Both the position numbers and the translations under genes were made by a program. From assembly GCA_002281855.1 (NCBI GenBank), contig NCHQ01000040.1:1-49163 (forward strand): a DNA stretch of 49,163 nucleotides, read 5' to 3'. This document shows positions 38,785 through 47,866 of the stretch, piece after piece (within the stretch, counting starts at the first letter, position 1; each line of letters opens with the position of its first letter). Below the pieces are notes generated by a model that was not told the origin of the DNA, ran no database searches, and worked only from the letters and a program-made list of their open reading frames with translations. Source of the stretch: Rhodospirillales bacterium 24-66-33 (GTDB lineage Bacteria > Pseudomonadota > Alphaproteobacteria > Reyranellales > Reyranellaceae).

Positions 38785-40974
38785 CTACCGCTTCAGGACG
38801 GAGAACCGGGCGTCGCCGTCGCGCTCGACCTGCGGGACGAGGTCGACCTCCCAGTCCAGGTACTGCCGCATGGCCGCCTCGACATCCTCCTTGAAGTCGT
38901 AGGGGCGGTACCAGACGTCGGTCGGCGGGTCGGCCATCCGGACATGGCCCGTCTCGATATCGAGCCCGGCCTCACGCCAGGCCTTCATTCCGCCTGTCAG
39001 AACGGCAACGGGCAGATCCGGCGTCAGATCGGCGATTTCGGCGGCTGCGAGGGCGCCGAGCTCGGCGTCGGGCGCCACCACGACGGTCCGGAGCGCGTCG
39101 GCCTGCCTGGCCCGCGTTTCCGGCAGGGTGCGCGCAAGATTGGCGCGAACGGCAAACCAGGCGCCCGGCACGTGGCCGTCGCGATATTTCAGGCTGGTAT
39201 CGAGGTCGATGACAAGGGTCGTGGCCAGGGCCTTCTGCAGCTCGGCCGCCGTCACGGAGGCGACCTCCGGCACGGCGAAGCCCGCCGGGTAGCGCGGCTC
39301 GGCGTCGGTCGTGAGCTCGGCGGCCGTCGGCGCATGGTCGAGGATGTAGGTCTCCTTCCAGCCCATCTGCAGCAGCCAGTGCGCCGTCATGGTGGCGCGC
39401 ACGCCGTCATTGTCGTGCAGCACGATCGTGGCATTGCGCGCCCCGACATACTGGTCGGTGGCCTGCACGAGCTGGCCGCCGGCGGCATGACGGAAGCCCG
39501 GGAGATGGCCCTTTGCGTATTCGGCGGGGTCGCGCACGTCGAGGCGATAGAGCGGGCCGGCTTTCTTCTCCAGCGCCGCGAGGCCTTGCCGGTCGATCTT
39601 CCGGATGCCCATTTTCCCGGCGATTTCCGCCGCGGCGGCCTGTGCGAACTTGGCGGCCTCCGGTCCCTGCGGGCCGAAGCTCCTGGTCTCGCCACGCGCC
39701 ACCTTGAGGCCGGCCAGATGCCAGCCCATGGTGCCGTTCTTCAGCGCCATCACCTTGTTGGGCAGGCCGGCGTTGATCAGCGACTGGGCGCCGATGATCG
39801 AGCGCGTGCGGCCGGCGCAGTTGACCACGACCAGCGTCTCGGGCCGGGTCACGAAGTCCTTCACGCGATAGACAAGCTCGGCGCCGGGGCAGTCGATGCC
39901 GCCGGGAATCGACATGTTGGTGAATTCCGGCAGCGGCCGCGAATCCAGGATCACCATGTCGGCCTTGTCGTCGATCATCTTCTGGACGTCGGTGGCGTCG
40001 ATGCGCGGCGTATCGTTACCGTGCTCGACGATCTCGCCGAACGCCTTGCTCGGCACGTTGACGCCGGTGAAGACCTCGAAACCCGCGTCGCGCCAGGCTT
40101 TCAGGCCGCCGGCCATGACCGCGAGATTGGTGTAGCCAAGCTTGGAAAGCTGGGCCGCGGCGCGGTTGGCACGACCGGCCTGGCCCTCTTCGCCGTCATC
40201 CATCAGCACGATGCGCGTGTGCGGATCGGGCAGCAGGGCGAGCGCCCGCGGCTCGAGGCGGGAGAGGGGGAGCGGCGTCGCGAACAGCGGATGGCCCTGG
40301 GTCGAGAACTCGCCTTCCTCGCGTACGTCGAAGAACGCGAAGACTTCGCCTGACTTCAGCATCGCCTTGACCTGCTGCACCGTGAGCAGCGGCGTCAGGA
40401 TCTTCGGCCTGGCCATGAACCGCTTGGCGGTGCCGGTCTTCAGGTCGACGGTCTGGCGGCCGGGCAGATGCTCGAGGCTCAACCCGTAGAAATGCAGATG
40501 CAGCGCATTGCCCGAATCGACGGGCGTCTCGATGTGGTGGAAGTCGTCGGGCAGGAAGGCGATCACGTCGCCGCGCTTCAGCGTCTTTTCCTTCGACGGC
40601 GCCTCGCGCAGCTGCACCACACCTTCCTGTGCCCCATTGTCGAGGCGTTCGTAGACCACGTTGCGCTCGGCGCCGTGGACGCCGGCGATGATGGCCCAGG
40701 TCGTGTGATTGTGCGGCGGGACCTTCTTGCCGGGCCCGCCGGCCGAGGCATAGAGGGCGAAACGATGGTCGGGATCCTCGCTGAGGCGGTAGATGCCGCC
40801 CTCGGCGCCCAGCGGGAACTCGTCCTGCGGAAAGAGGTCGGCGCGGCTGGCCAGCGACGACAGAAGCCCGCCGATCTTCTCCAGGCTGGCGTAGGTCACG
40901 CCGTCCTTCTCGATGGTGCGGGCCTCGTCGATCAGGCGCCGCACGGCCGCGGTACGCTCTTGATGCAGGTTCAT
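38785..40974 (-). CDS. Thiol-dioxygenase-like cupin fused to four rhodanese domains
   Basis: A 729-aa multidomain protein. Residues of about 1-180 are a cysteine-dioxygenase-type cupin: PPHNHTTWAIIAGVHG with His88 and His90, a later metal-ligand region DDFHHIET, and HLHFYG (His161-x-Tyr163) like the S-x-H-x-Y of thiol dioxygenases. Four rhodanese-like domains follow at about 195-305, 322-435, 455-550 and 565-690. Only the second keeps a catalytic Cys (Cys386 in VVVNCAGRTRS). The others have Asp or other residues at that position (LMDDGEEG, LHDNDGV, VAPDAEL). GGAGG lies before ATG 40974. The fusion points to sulfur from a thiol being oxidised and handed on as sulfane or sulfite; substrate unknown. 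Confidence 0.92.
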   Translation of the reverse strand: MNLHQERTAAVRRLIDEARTIEKDGVTYASLEKIGGLLSSLASRADLFPQDEFPLGAEGGIYRLSEDPDHRFALYASAGGPGKKVPPHNHTTWAIIAGVHGAERNVVYERLDNGAQEGVVQLREAPSKEKTLKRGDVIAFLPDDFHHIETPVDSGNALHLHFYGLSLEHLPGRQTVDLKTGTAKRFMARPKILTPLLTVQQVKAMLKSGEVFAFFDVREEGEFSTQGHPLFATPLPLSRLEPRALALLPDPHTRIVLMDDGEEGQAGRANRAAAQLSKLGYTNLAVMAGGLKAWRDAGFEVFTGVNVPSKAFGEIVEHGNDTPRIDATDVQKMIDDKADMVILDSRPLPEFTNMSIPGGIDCPGAELVYRVKDFVTRPETLVVVNCAGRTRSIIGAQSLINAGLPNKVMALKNGTMGWHLAGLKVARGETRSFGPQGPEAAKFAQAAAAEIAGKMGIRKIDRQGLAALEKKAGPLYRLDVRDPAEYAKGHLPGFRHAAGGQLVQATDQYVGARNATIVLHDNDGVRATMTAHWLLQMGWKETYILDHAPTAAELTTDAEPRYPAGFAVPEVASVTAAELQKALATTLVIDLDTSLKYRDGHVPGAWFAVRANLARTLPETRARQADALRTVVVAPDAELGALAAAEIADLTPDLPVAVLTGGMKAWREAGLDIETGHVRMADPPTDVWYRPYDFKEDVEAAMRQYLDWEVDLVPQVERDGDARFSVLKR

Positions 40975-41061
40975 TCGGTCCTCCGTTCCGGACAGTATAG
41001 CCGCACCCACCCTGCTCGCCGCACCCTTGTCGTATGGGCCGGAGTCAAACTACGGTGGGCC

Positions 41062-42912
41062 ATGCGAACGACCGTTTCCGTCCTTCTGATCGGGGCGGCT
41101 GCCCTGATGGCGGCCTCCGCCTCGGCCCAGACCGCCAAGAAGCCCGTGCAGACACAGGCGACCAAGCCCGTGGCGACCAAGGCCGCCACCGCCCGGCCGG
41201 CGGCGCGGCCTGGCGGACGCCCGGCGCCGCGCGCCGCGGTCTATGTGCCGCCGCCGCCCGTCCTCGAACTCGACGAGCGCGCGGTCGTGGCCGACCTGCC
41301 GACCGTCCTGGATAATGAGACGCGCGACCGCTACCGCCGCATCTTCCAGGCGCAGCAGGCCGGTGCCTGGGCGCAGGCGGATGACGAGATTCGCCAGCTC
41401 TCGGACAAGACACTGATGGGATATGTCGGCGCCCAGCGCCTGCTGAGCCCCAGCTATCCCGCCCGCTACGAGCAGCTTGCCGCCTGGCTGCAGGACTACA
41501 ACGACAATCCCGACGCGCCCGCGATCTACCGGCTGGCGCTGGCGCGCCGTCCGGCGGGCGGCGCGGAGCTGACACCGGCCACCTTCGTCGGCTTCACGCA
41601 GGGCTCGCCCAACTTCGCGGCTGCCCGCACCGTGAACGGCGCCGATGGCGGCCGCGCGGCCGAGCTGCGCGGCCGCCTGCAGACCATGGCCGACGATGGC
41701 GGATTCAACGCCGCTTTCGTCCTGCTCGATCGCAAGTCGTCGACCGAGATTCTCGGCCCCCAGGAAGTCGAACTGTGGCGCGGCCGCTTGCGCACCCGCC
41801 AGCTCGAAGCCGATCCGCAGCGCGGCATGCATATCCCCGTCGAGGCCAGCATGCCGCCCGACGCCAACTGGACGGCCGCCATGACGGCCTTCACCCGCGG
41901 CGACATGGCCGAAGCCGCGCGCCGCTTCGAGCTGGTGGCTGATGCCTCGCCCGACCGGGCCTCGTCGTGGACCCTGTCCGCCGGTTCGTTCTGGGCCGCC
42001 CGCGCCAACCTGCTGGCCGGCAATCCGCAGAAGTATGCGCCCTATCTCAAGCGGGCGGCGCTGCATGGCAGCACCTTCTACGGGCTCGTCGCGCAAAAGG
42101 CGCTGGGCATGCAGATCCAGCCCGATTTCGAGCTGCCGGCGCTCGACCGGCGCCGCACCGACCTGTTGCGCAACGACCGCGCAGCGCGGCGGGCGCTGGC
42201 CCTGCTGCAGCTCGGCGCCACGACGGCGGCCGAGCGCGAGTTGTTCGCCGCGTCGATCGACAACGATCCGCGCTACGTCGAGGCGGTGATGGCGCTGGCG
42301 CAGAAGGCGCAGCTGCCCGCGCTCGCGGTCCGCGTCGGCAATGCCAACTGGGACCAGCGCCACAACATCAAGGGCTATGACAGCGGCATGTATCCGATTC
42401 CGCCGTGGCAGCCGTCCAGCGGTGCGATCGTCGACCGCGCGCTGGTCTATGCCTTCATGCGCCAGGAATCGGCGTTCAATCCCAAGGCGCGTTCCGTGGT
42501 CGGCGCCATGGGGCTGATGCAGCTCATGCCGGCGACGGCCCGCGCGGTCTCGGCGCGCTATGCGCCGGAAACGGCAGGCGCCAACCCGTGGGATCCCTCC
42601 GTCAACATGTCGCTCGGCGAGGCCTATATCTCGATGCTGCTGAACGAGACCGACGGCAATCTCGTGCGCACGACCGCCGGCTACAATGGCGGGCCGGGCA
42701 ACGTGATGCGCTGGGACAATTCGCTGAACGCTTCGCAGGATCCGCTGCTCTACATTGCGCTGATCCCGCTCCACGAGACCCGCGACTTCGTGCAGCGTGT
42801 GCTGACCAACTACTGGATCTATCAGATTCGTCTCGGGCAGCCGACGCCGTCGCTGGATCAGATCGCCTCGCACGACTGGCCCCGTTACACACCGCAGGAT
42901 GGAACCCGCTGA
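41062..42912 (+). CDS. Soluble lytic murein transglycosylase
   Basis: A 616-aa periplasmic enzyme that cleaves peptidoglycan to anhydromuropeptides. Signal peptide 1-22 (MRTTVSVLLIGAAALMAASASAQ) sets ATG 41062. A Lys/Pro/Ala-rich linker follows, then a large helical superhelix (U and L domains), then a C-terminal SLT domain with catalytic Glu469 (FMRQESAFNP), GLMQLMPATA and AGYNGGPGNV. It is followed two bases later by the CoA-transferase gene, so readthrough is likely even though the functions look unrelated. Confidence 0.95.
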   Translation: MRTTVSVLLIGAAALMAASASAQTAKKPVQTQATKPVATKAATARPAARPGGRPAPRAAVYVPPPPVLELDERAVVADLPTVLDNETRDRYRRIFQAQQAGAWAQADDEIRQLSDKTLMGYVGAQRLLSPSYPARYEQLAAWLQDYNDNPDAPAIYRLALARRPAGGAELTPATFVGFTQGSPNFAAARTVNGADGGRAAELRGRLQTMADDGGFNAAFVLLDRKSSTEILGPQEVELWRGRLRTRQLEADPQRGMHIPVEASMPPDANWTAAMTAFTRGDMAEAARRFELVADASPDRASSWTLSAGSFWAARANLLAGNPQKYAPYLKRAALHGSTFYGLVAQKALGMQIQPDFELPALDRRRTDLLRNDRAARRALALLQLGATTAAERELFAASIDNDPRYVEAVMALAQKAQLPALAVRVGNANWDQRHNIKGYDSGMYPIPPWQPSSGAIVDRALVYAFMRQESAFNPKARSVVGAMGLMQLMPATARAVSARYAPETAGANPWDPSVNMSLGEAYISMLLNETDGNLVRTTAGYNGGPGNVMRWDNSLNASQDPLLYIALIPLHETRDFVQRVLTNYWIYQIRLGQPTPSLDQIASHDWPRYTPQDGTR

Positions 42913-42914
42913 GC

Positions 42915-44078
42915 ATGTTGCCGCTTTCAGGTGTACGCGTCGTCGAATTCTGTCAGGTCCTGGCAGGTCCCTACTGCGGAATGCTGCTGGCCGATCTCGG
43001 CGCGGAGGTGATCAAGGTCGAGCCGCCGGAAGGCGACATGATGCGCCAGTGGCCGCCGATCACAGAAGGCTCCAAGGGGGGCTACAGCGAGAACTTCGCC
43101 TCGATCAATCGCAACAAGCGCTCGGTCGTGCTCGATCTCAAGGATCCGGCGCAGAAGCAGGCGGCGCGCCAGCTCATCCTGTCGGCCGACGTCGTGCTGG
43201 AGAACAACCGGCCGGGCGTGATGGATCGGCTGGGCCTGGGCTACGAGTCCTTCCGGGCCGAGAAGCCCGGCCTCGTCTACTGCTCGATCTCGGCCTTCGG
43301 CCAGAGCGGCCCGCGCTCGAGCGAGGGCGGCTTCGACGTCACCGTGCAGGCAATGAGCGGCATCATGAGCGTGACGGGCGAGCCCGACGGCGCGCCGGTG
43401 AAATGCGGCGTGCCGGTCTCCGACGTGGGTACCGGCCTCTATGCGGCGCTGACCGTCGTGTCGACCCTGCGACGGGTCGCCGGCGGCGGACCGGGCGCGC
43501 ATATCGACGCCTCGATGCTGGGCTGCAGCCTCGGCATGGCCGCGCTGCAGACCAGCGAGTTCTTCGGCACCGGGCGCGATCCGAAGAAGCTGGGCTCGGC
43601 CCATCCGCGCAACGCGCCCTACCAGGCCTTCAAGGCGGCGGACGGACACTTCGTGATCGCCGCCGGCAACAACAAGCTGTGGGAAGCCGTCACCAAGGTC
43701 GTCGGTCGCCCCGACCTTCTTGCCGACCAGCGCTTTGCCACGACGCAGTCGCGCGCCGCCAATCAGGTGGCGCTCAAGGATCTGCTGGAAGTCGAGTTCG
43801 CCAAGCAGGGCGTCGATCACTGGCTGGCGGCGTTCGAGAAGGCCGGCGTCCCGCAGGGGCGCATCAATACCTACAGCCAGATCCTCGCCGACCCGCAGGT
43901 TCAGCACATGGGCTGGATCGAGGAGATGGAGCTTCCCTCGGGCGTGAAGACCAAGACCTTCGGCAGCCCGGTCCGGATCTCCGCCACCGACATCTCGAAG
44001 CGGCGCGATCCGCCGGCACTCGGTGCCGACACCGAGACGATCTTCGGAACCACCTTCCAGCGAAAGGCTGCGGAATGA
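42915..44078 (+). CDS. Family III CoA transferase (CaiB/BaiF type)
   Basis: A 387-aa cytosolic enzyme moving CoA between acids. The family start MLPLSGVRVVEFCQVLAGPYCGMLLADLGAEVIKVE is complete, and the catalytic Asp aligns at residue 170 (VSDVGTG). The linker NRNKRSVVLDLK and a C-terminal ADPQVQHMG are typical. It overlaps the thiol-dioxygenase gene (ATGA), which is a strong sign of shared pathway. In known bacteria, a family III transferase activates 3-sulfinopropionate made by a mercaptopropionate dioxygenase; that role is inferred here. Confidence 0.94.
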   Translation: MLPLSGVRVVEFCQVLAGPYCGMLLADLGAEVIKVEPPEGDMMRQWPPITEGSKGGYSENFASINRNKRSVVLDLKDPAQKQAARQLILSADVVLENNRPGVMDRLGLGYESFRAEKPGLVYCSISAFGQSGPRSSEGGFDVTVQAMSGIMSVTGEPDGAPVKCGVPVSDVGTGLYAALTVVSTLRRVAGGGPGAHIDASMLGCSLGMAALQTSEFFGTGRDPKKLGSAHPRNAPYQAFKAADGHFVIAAGNNKLWEAVTKVVGRPDLLADQRFATTQSRAANQVALKDLLEVEFAKQGVDHWLAAFEKAGVPQGRINTYSQILADPQVQHMGWIEEMELPSGVKTKTFGSPVRISATDISKRRDPPALGADTETIFGTTFQRKAAE

Positions 44079-44698
44079 GCATCGATCGCCTGCGTCGCTT
44101 CATCGGCGACATGACCTCCCTGACCGGCGGCGCCTGGCAGGACAAGGACGAGAACGCGATCGTCGACGTGGGCGCGAAGCTCCTGGGCGAGCTGGTGAAG
44201 CACGACGACTGGCTTCCCGAACAGGCGGCCAAGGTGCCGGCGCACGGTTATGCGCAGAACCTGCTGTGGTGCGATCCGTTCGAACGCTTCTGCGTCGTGA
44301 GCTTCGTCTGGGCGCCCCGGGCCAACACGCCGGTGCACGATCACGAGATGTGGGGCCTGGTCGGCATGCTGCGTGGCTCGGAAACTTCGCTCGCCTTCAC
44401 GCGCCATGCCGAAACCGGCGTGCTGGTGCCGGGCGAACTCACCAAGCTCGAGCCCGGCGAGGTCGAGGTGCTGGTGCCGGCGCCGCGCAATCCCAAGGGC
44501 GACATCCATCAGGTCACCAACGCGCTCGACGATCGCGGTTCGATCAGCATCCATGTCTATGGCGGCAATATCGGCGCGGTGCGTCGTCACACCTACGACG
44601 TCAAGACGGGCCAGCCCAACCTCTTCGTGTCGGGCTATACCAACCGCGAGCAGCCCAACATCTGGGACCGTTCGGCCGAGGTGCGCGCCGCTTCCTGA
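44075..44698 (+). CDS. Cysteine dioxygenase-type thiol dioxygenase
   Basis: A 207-aa cupin iron enzyme that inserts O2 into a thiol to give a sulfinate. His88 and His90 (TPVHDHEMWG) and His145 (DIHQVTN) form the 3-His iron site. The Ser158-x-His160-x-Tyr162 triad (SISIHVYGG) matches that of cysteine and 3-mercaptopropionate dioxygenases. I see no obvious choice between cysteine and 3-mercaptopropionate as substrate from sequence alone. Overlaps the CoA transferase and precedes the transporter genes. Confidence 0.9.
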   Translation: MSIDRLRRFIGDMTSLTGGAWQDKDENAIVDVGAKLLGELVKHDDWLPEQAAKVPAHGYAQNLLWCDPFERFCVVSFVWAPRANTPVHDHEMWGLVGMLRGSETSLAFTRHAETGVLVPGELTKLEPGEVEVLVPAPRNPKGDIHQVTNALDDRGSISIHVYGGNIGAVRRHTYDVKTGQPNLFVSGYTNREQPNIWDRSAEVRAAS

Positions 44699-44784
44699 GG
44701 TTCGCGTACCGGCACGACTCCCTTGACCAGCGGCGGGCCCGGCAAGCACTGTCACCCGCTCTGAAAAACAGGGAAGGAAGACAG

Positions 44785-45750
44785 ATGAACCGTAGAACCG
44801 TGCTCAAGGGCGGCACCGCCCTCGCGGCCATGACGGTCGCCGCCCCGGCGATCGCTCAGTCGAGCAAGTGGCCGGCCCGCGAGATCTCGCTGATCAATCC
44901 CAATGCGCCGGGCGCCTCGACCGACCTCACGGCCCGCATCATCGCGCAGGCGCTCGAGAAGCGGCTGAATGCGACCGTCATCGTGAAGAACGTGGTCGGC
45001 GGCGCCGGCGCGCTGGGCCCGACGACGCTCGCCCAGTCGACGCCCGACGGCCACACGATCGGCCTGGTGGCGATCTCGAGCCACGTCGCCATCCCCAACA
45101 TGATGAAAGTGGCCTACGAGCCGTGGACGGCGTTCGACATCATCGGCCAGGTCGCGGCGCTGCGCTACGGCATCGGCGCGCGTGCCGACGGTCCCATCAA
45201 GTCGATCGAGGATCTCGTCAATCAGGGCAAGCAGAAGCAGCTCACCTACAGCTCCAACAACGTCACCAACGTGGTGGCGATGTTCCAGCTTGCCAAGCTG
45301 ACCGGCGCCAAGTTCCGCTGGGTCGTCTTCCCGGGCGGCGTCGAATCGGTGACGGCGGCGATCGGCGGCCATGTCGACGCGGTCATCCAGACCGTCGCCG
45401 AGATGCGGCCGCAGATCGAGGCCGGCAAGCTGCGCTTCCTCGCCTCGGCGGCCGAGGCACGCTGGCCCGACTATCCCGACGTGAAGACCCTGCGTGAGCT
45501 TGGCTACGACGCGGTCAGCAACGGGCCGTTCGGTTACGCCTTCCCCAAGGGCGTCGATCCGGCCATCCAGGAGCGCATGGGCAAGGCGCTGGCCGACGTC
45601 ATGAAAGACGAGTCCGTGACCAGCCAGATCGCCAAGCTCGGCATCCAGCCGGTCTATCGCGACGGCAAGGCATACGGCGCGTTGCTGAAGAAGATCGAGA
45701 CGGAACTCGTCCCGATCCTCAAGGAAACCGGCATGGCCAAGAAGGCATGA
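44785..45750 (+). CDS. Tripartite tricarboxylate transporter substrate-binding protein (TctC/Bug)
   Basis: A 321-aa periplasmic binding protein for carboxylates. The N-terminus has a twin-arginine pattern (NRRTVLKGG) and signal AAMTVAAPAIAQ. The Bug fold is evident in the INPNAPGASTDLTARIIA and KNVVGGAGALGP segments, and in TYSSNNVTNVVAMFQLAKL. It overlaps the TctB gene, so it encodes the receptor of the TctABC set. Substrate probably a small organic acid; context suggests a thiol or sulfinate acid. Confidence 0.95.
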   Translation: MNRRTVLKGGTALAAMTVAAPAIAQSSKWPAREISLINPNAPGASTDLTARIIAQALEKRLNATVIVKNVVGGAGALGPTTLAQSTPDGHTIGLVAISSHVAIPNMMKVAYEPWTAFDIIGQVAALRYGIGARADGPIKSIEDLVNQGKQKQLTYSSNNVTNVVAMFQLAKLTGAKFRWVVFPGGVESVTAAIGGHVDAVIQTVAEMRPQIEAGKLRFLASAAEARWPDYPDVKTLRELGYDAVSNGPFGYAFPKGVDPAIQERMGKALADVMKDESVTSQIAKLGIQPVYRDGKAYGALLKKIETELVPILKETGMAKKA

Positions 45751-46238
45751 TCAGGTTGGGCGGCACGCGGATCGCCACGCTCGGCCTCTTGGCCGCGGCG
45801 CTGGTCGGCCTGTGGAAGGCGCTGGAGCTGGACAGCTGGGGCTTCGACGGCCCCGGCCCCGGCTTCTTCCCGCAGCTCATGGCCGGCATCTGCGTGGCGC
45901 TCGCCCTCGTCGTCCTGGCCTTCCCGGGCCAGGCCGGCGAAACCGAGGGCGGCGACACCGACGACGTCGAGGCGACGCAGGAGTCGAACCGCACCTTCGC
46001 CATCTACATCGCCGCCTTCGCCGTGTTCGCGCTCGGCGCAACCTATGCGGGCTTCGCCGTCACGGTCATGGCGGTGACGGTCGTCATCATGCGCTTTGCC
46101 GAACGGCGGCCGTGGCCTGCCTCGATCGGCTACGGCATCGCCTGCGCCGCCGTCGGTCTGGTCTGCTTCGGCTGGCTGCTGCGCGTCGATCTGCCGGAAG
46201 GGCCGATCGAGCGCACCTTCTACACCTACGTTCGCTGA
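45747..46238 (+). CDS. Tripartite tricarboxylate transporter small membrane subunit (TctB)
   Basis: A 163-aa inner-membrane protein with four predicted TM segments (about 8-22, 30-58, 84-110, 115-145) and the TctB pattern GPGPGFFPQLMAGICVALALVVL. A charged loop GETEGGDTDDVEATQ lies in the middle. ATG overlaps the tctC-like stop. Confidence 0.93.
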   Translation: MIRLGGTRIATLGLLAAALVGLWKALELDSWGFDGPGPGFFPQLMAGICVALALVVLAFPGQAGETEGGDTDDVEATQESNRTFAIYIAAFAVFALGATYAGFAVTVMAVTVVIMRFAERRPWPASIGYGIACAAVGLVCFGWLLRVDLPEGPIERTFYTYVR

Positions 46239-46248
46239 GGCCCGCCGC

Positions 46249-47733
46249 ATGGAAGCGCTGCTGGGTGGCTTCGCCACCACGCTGACCCTCGACAACCTGT
46301 TCTACTGCTTCGTCGGCGCGTTCCTCGGCACCGTCGTCGGCATCCTGCCGGGACTGGGCCCGCTCACCACCATCGCCATCCTGCTGCCGATCACCTTCAA
46401 GATGGACGTGACCTCGGCCATCATCATGCTGTCGGGCATCTATTACGGCGTGGCCTATGGCGGCACAGTGACGTCGGTGCTGATGCGCATCCCGGGCGAG
46501 GCCTCCTCGGTCGTGACCTGCCTCGACGGCTACGAGATGGCGCGCAAGGGCCGCGCCGGGGCGGCGCTGGGCATCGCCGGCATCGGCTCGTTCTTCGCCG
46601 GCACGGTCGGCGTCATCGGCATCACCTTCCTGTCGCCGCCGCTCGCCGAGCTGGTCATCAGGTTCGGCCCGGCCGAATACGCCATGCTGATGCTCGCGGG
46701 CCTCACCATGGTCACCTACATGTCGAGCGGCTCGCTGCCGCGCGCGCTGCTGATGGCGGCCTTCGGCCTGCTGCTCGGCACCATCGGCAGCGATCCCCTC
46801 AACATGACGCCGCGGCTCACCTTCGGCGTCCTGGCGCTGGGCGACGGCATCAATCTCGTGCCCTTGGCGATCGGCCTGTTCGGCCTGTCCGAAGTGCTGT
46901 TCATGGCGCGCCAGAAGCCCGAGGACATGAAGGTCCTGCCGCCGCCCTCGCACCTGCTGGGCTTCATGCCCTCGCGCGAGGAGGCACGCCGGTCGGTCGG
47001 TCCGGTCGCCCGCGGCACCGTCATGGGCTTCCTGGTCGGCCTGCTGCCCGGCGGCGGCGCGGTGCTGGCCTCGTTCCTGTCCTACGGCATGGAGCGCAAG
47101 CTCTCGAAGAATCCCGAGGAGTTCGGCAAGGGCGCCGTCGAGGGGCTTGCCGGACCGGAAGCAGCCAACAATGCCGGCACCGCCGGCGCCTTCGTGCCGC
47201 TGCTCTGCATGGGCATTCCCGCCAACGCGGTCACCGCGCTGCTGCTGGGCGCCTTCATCATCCATGGCGTCACGCCGGGGCCGACCATCCTGGAGCGCCA
47301 GCCCGAGATCTTCTGGGGCGTCGTGGCCAGCATGTATATCGGCAACATCATGTTGCTGATCCTGAACCTGCCGCTGATCGGCCTGTTCGTGCGCATCCTC
47401 GACATTCCGCGCGCCTACCTCACGCCGATGATCCTCGCGGTCTGCCTGATCGGCGTCTATTCGTCGAACGGCAATCCGGCCGACGTGGTGATCGCCGTGA
47501 TCTTCGGATTCATCGGCTACGGCCTGCGCCGCCACGGCTTCGATCTCGGCATCGTCATCCTGGCCTATGTACTGGGGCCCATCTTCGAGCGCTCGGTGCG
47601 CCAGTCCCTGGCGATCTCCGACGGCGACCCGATGATCTTCCTGCACAGCTACCTGTCGGCGGGCTTCGCCATCGTGGCGGTCGTGCTGATGGTCGCGGGG
47701 CTGTGGCCGAAACGGAAGAAGGCGGCCGGTTAG
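46249..47733 (+). CDS. Tripartite tricarboxylate transporter large membrane subunit (TctA)
   Basis: A 494-aa permease with about 11-12 TM helices. Signatures are VVGILPGLGPLTTIAILLPITF near the N-terminus, YYGVAYGGTVTSVLMRIPGEASSVVTCLDGYEMARKGRAGAALGI, and later GLLPGGGAVLASFLSYGMERK and EGLAGPEAANNAGTAGAFVPLLCMGIPANAVTALLLGAF. It ends the operon. Transport is driven by a sodium or proton gradient in this family. Confidence 0.96.
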   Translation: MEALLGGFATTLTLDNLFYCFVGAFLGTVVGILPGLGPLTTIAILLPITFKMDVTSAIIMLSGIYYGVAYGGTVTSVLMRIPGEASSVVTCLDGYEMARKGRAGAALGIAGIGSFFAGTVGVIGITFLSPPLAELVIRFGPAEYAMLMLAGLTMVTYMSSGSLPRALLMAAFGLLLGTIGSDPLNMTPRLTFGVLALGDGINLVPLAIGLFGLSEVLFMARQKPEDMKVLPPPSHLLGFMPSREEARRSVGPVARGTVMGFLVGLLPGGGAVLASFLSYGMERKLSKNPEEFGKGAVEGLAGPEAANNAGTAGAFVPLLCMGIPANAVTALLLGAFIIHGVTPGPTILERQPEIFWGVVASMYIGNIMLLILNLPLIGLFVRILDIPRAYLTPMILAVCLIGVYSSNGNPADVVIAVIFGFIGYGLRRHGFDLGIVILAYVLGPIFERSVRQSLAISDGDPMIFLHSYLSAGFAIVAVVLMVAGLWPKRKKAAG

Positions 47734-47833
47734 GGCCGCCTTCGAATTCTTATCCATTCTGCGCCGTGCGGGTCGGCGCTGTTTACAGCGCCTTGCTCGC
47801 GCTTGATGACAAGCGCTGCCGCCCGCGCATCCT

Positions 47834-47866
47834 CACAAACTCTGACGCGCAGCGTCAGTGTTTGTG
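47834..47866. terminator. Strong hairpin at the convergent ends of tctA and the cupin gene
   Basis: CACAAACTCTGACGC pairs with GCGTCAGTGTTTGTG at 14 of 15 positions over a three-base loop. The cupin stop codon (47855-47857) is inside it. There is no clear U-run on either strand, so termination is inferred only. Confidence 0.5.

Noticed and set aside
46087..47757. Open frame of 556 codons antisense to the TctA gene, very rich in Gln, Asp and His
   Set aside because: Looks like a hydrophilic protein but is exactly what the reverse complement of a hydrophobic G+C-rich membrane gene gives.
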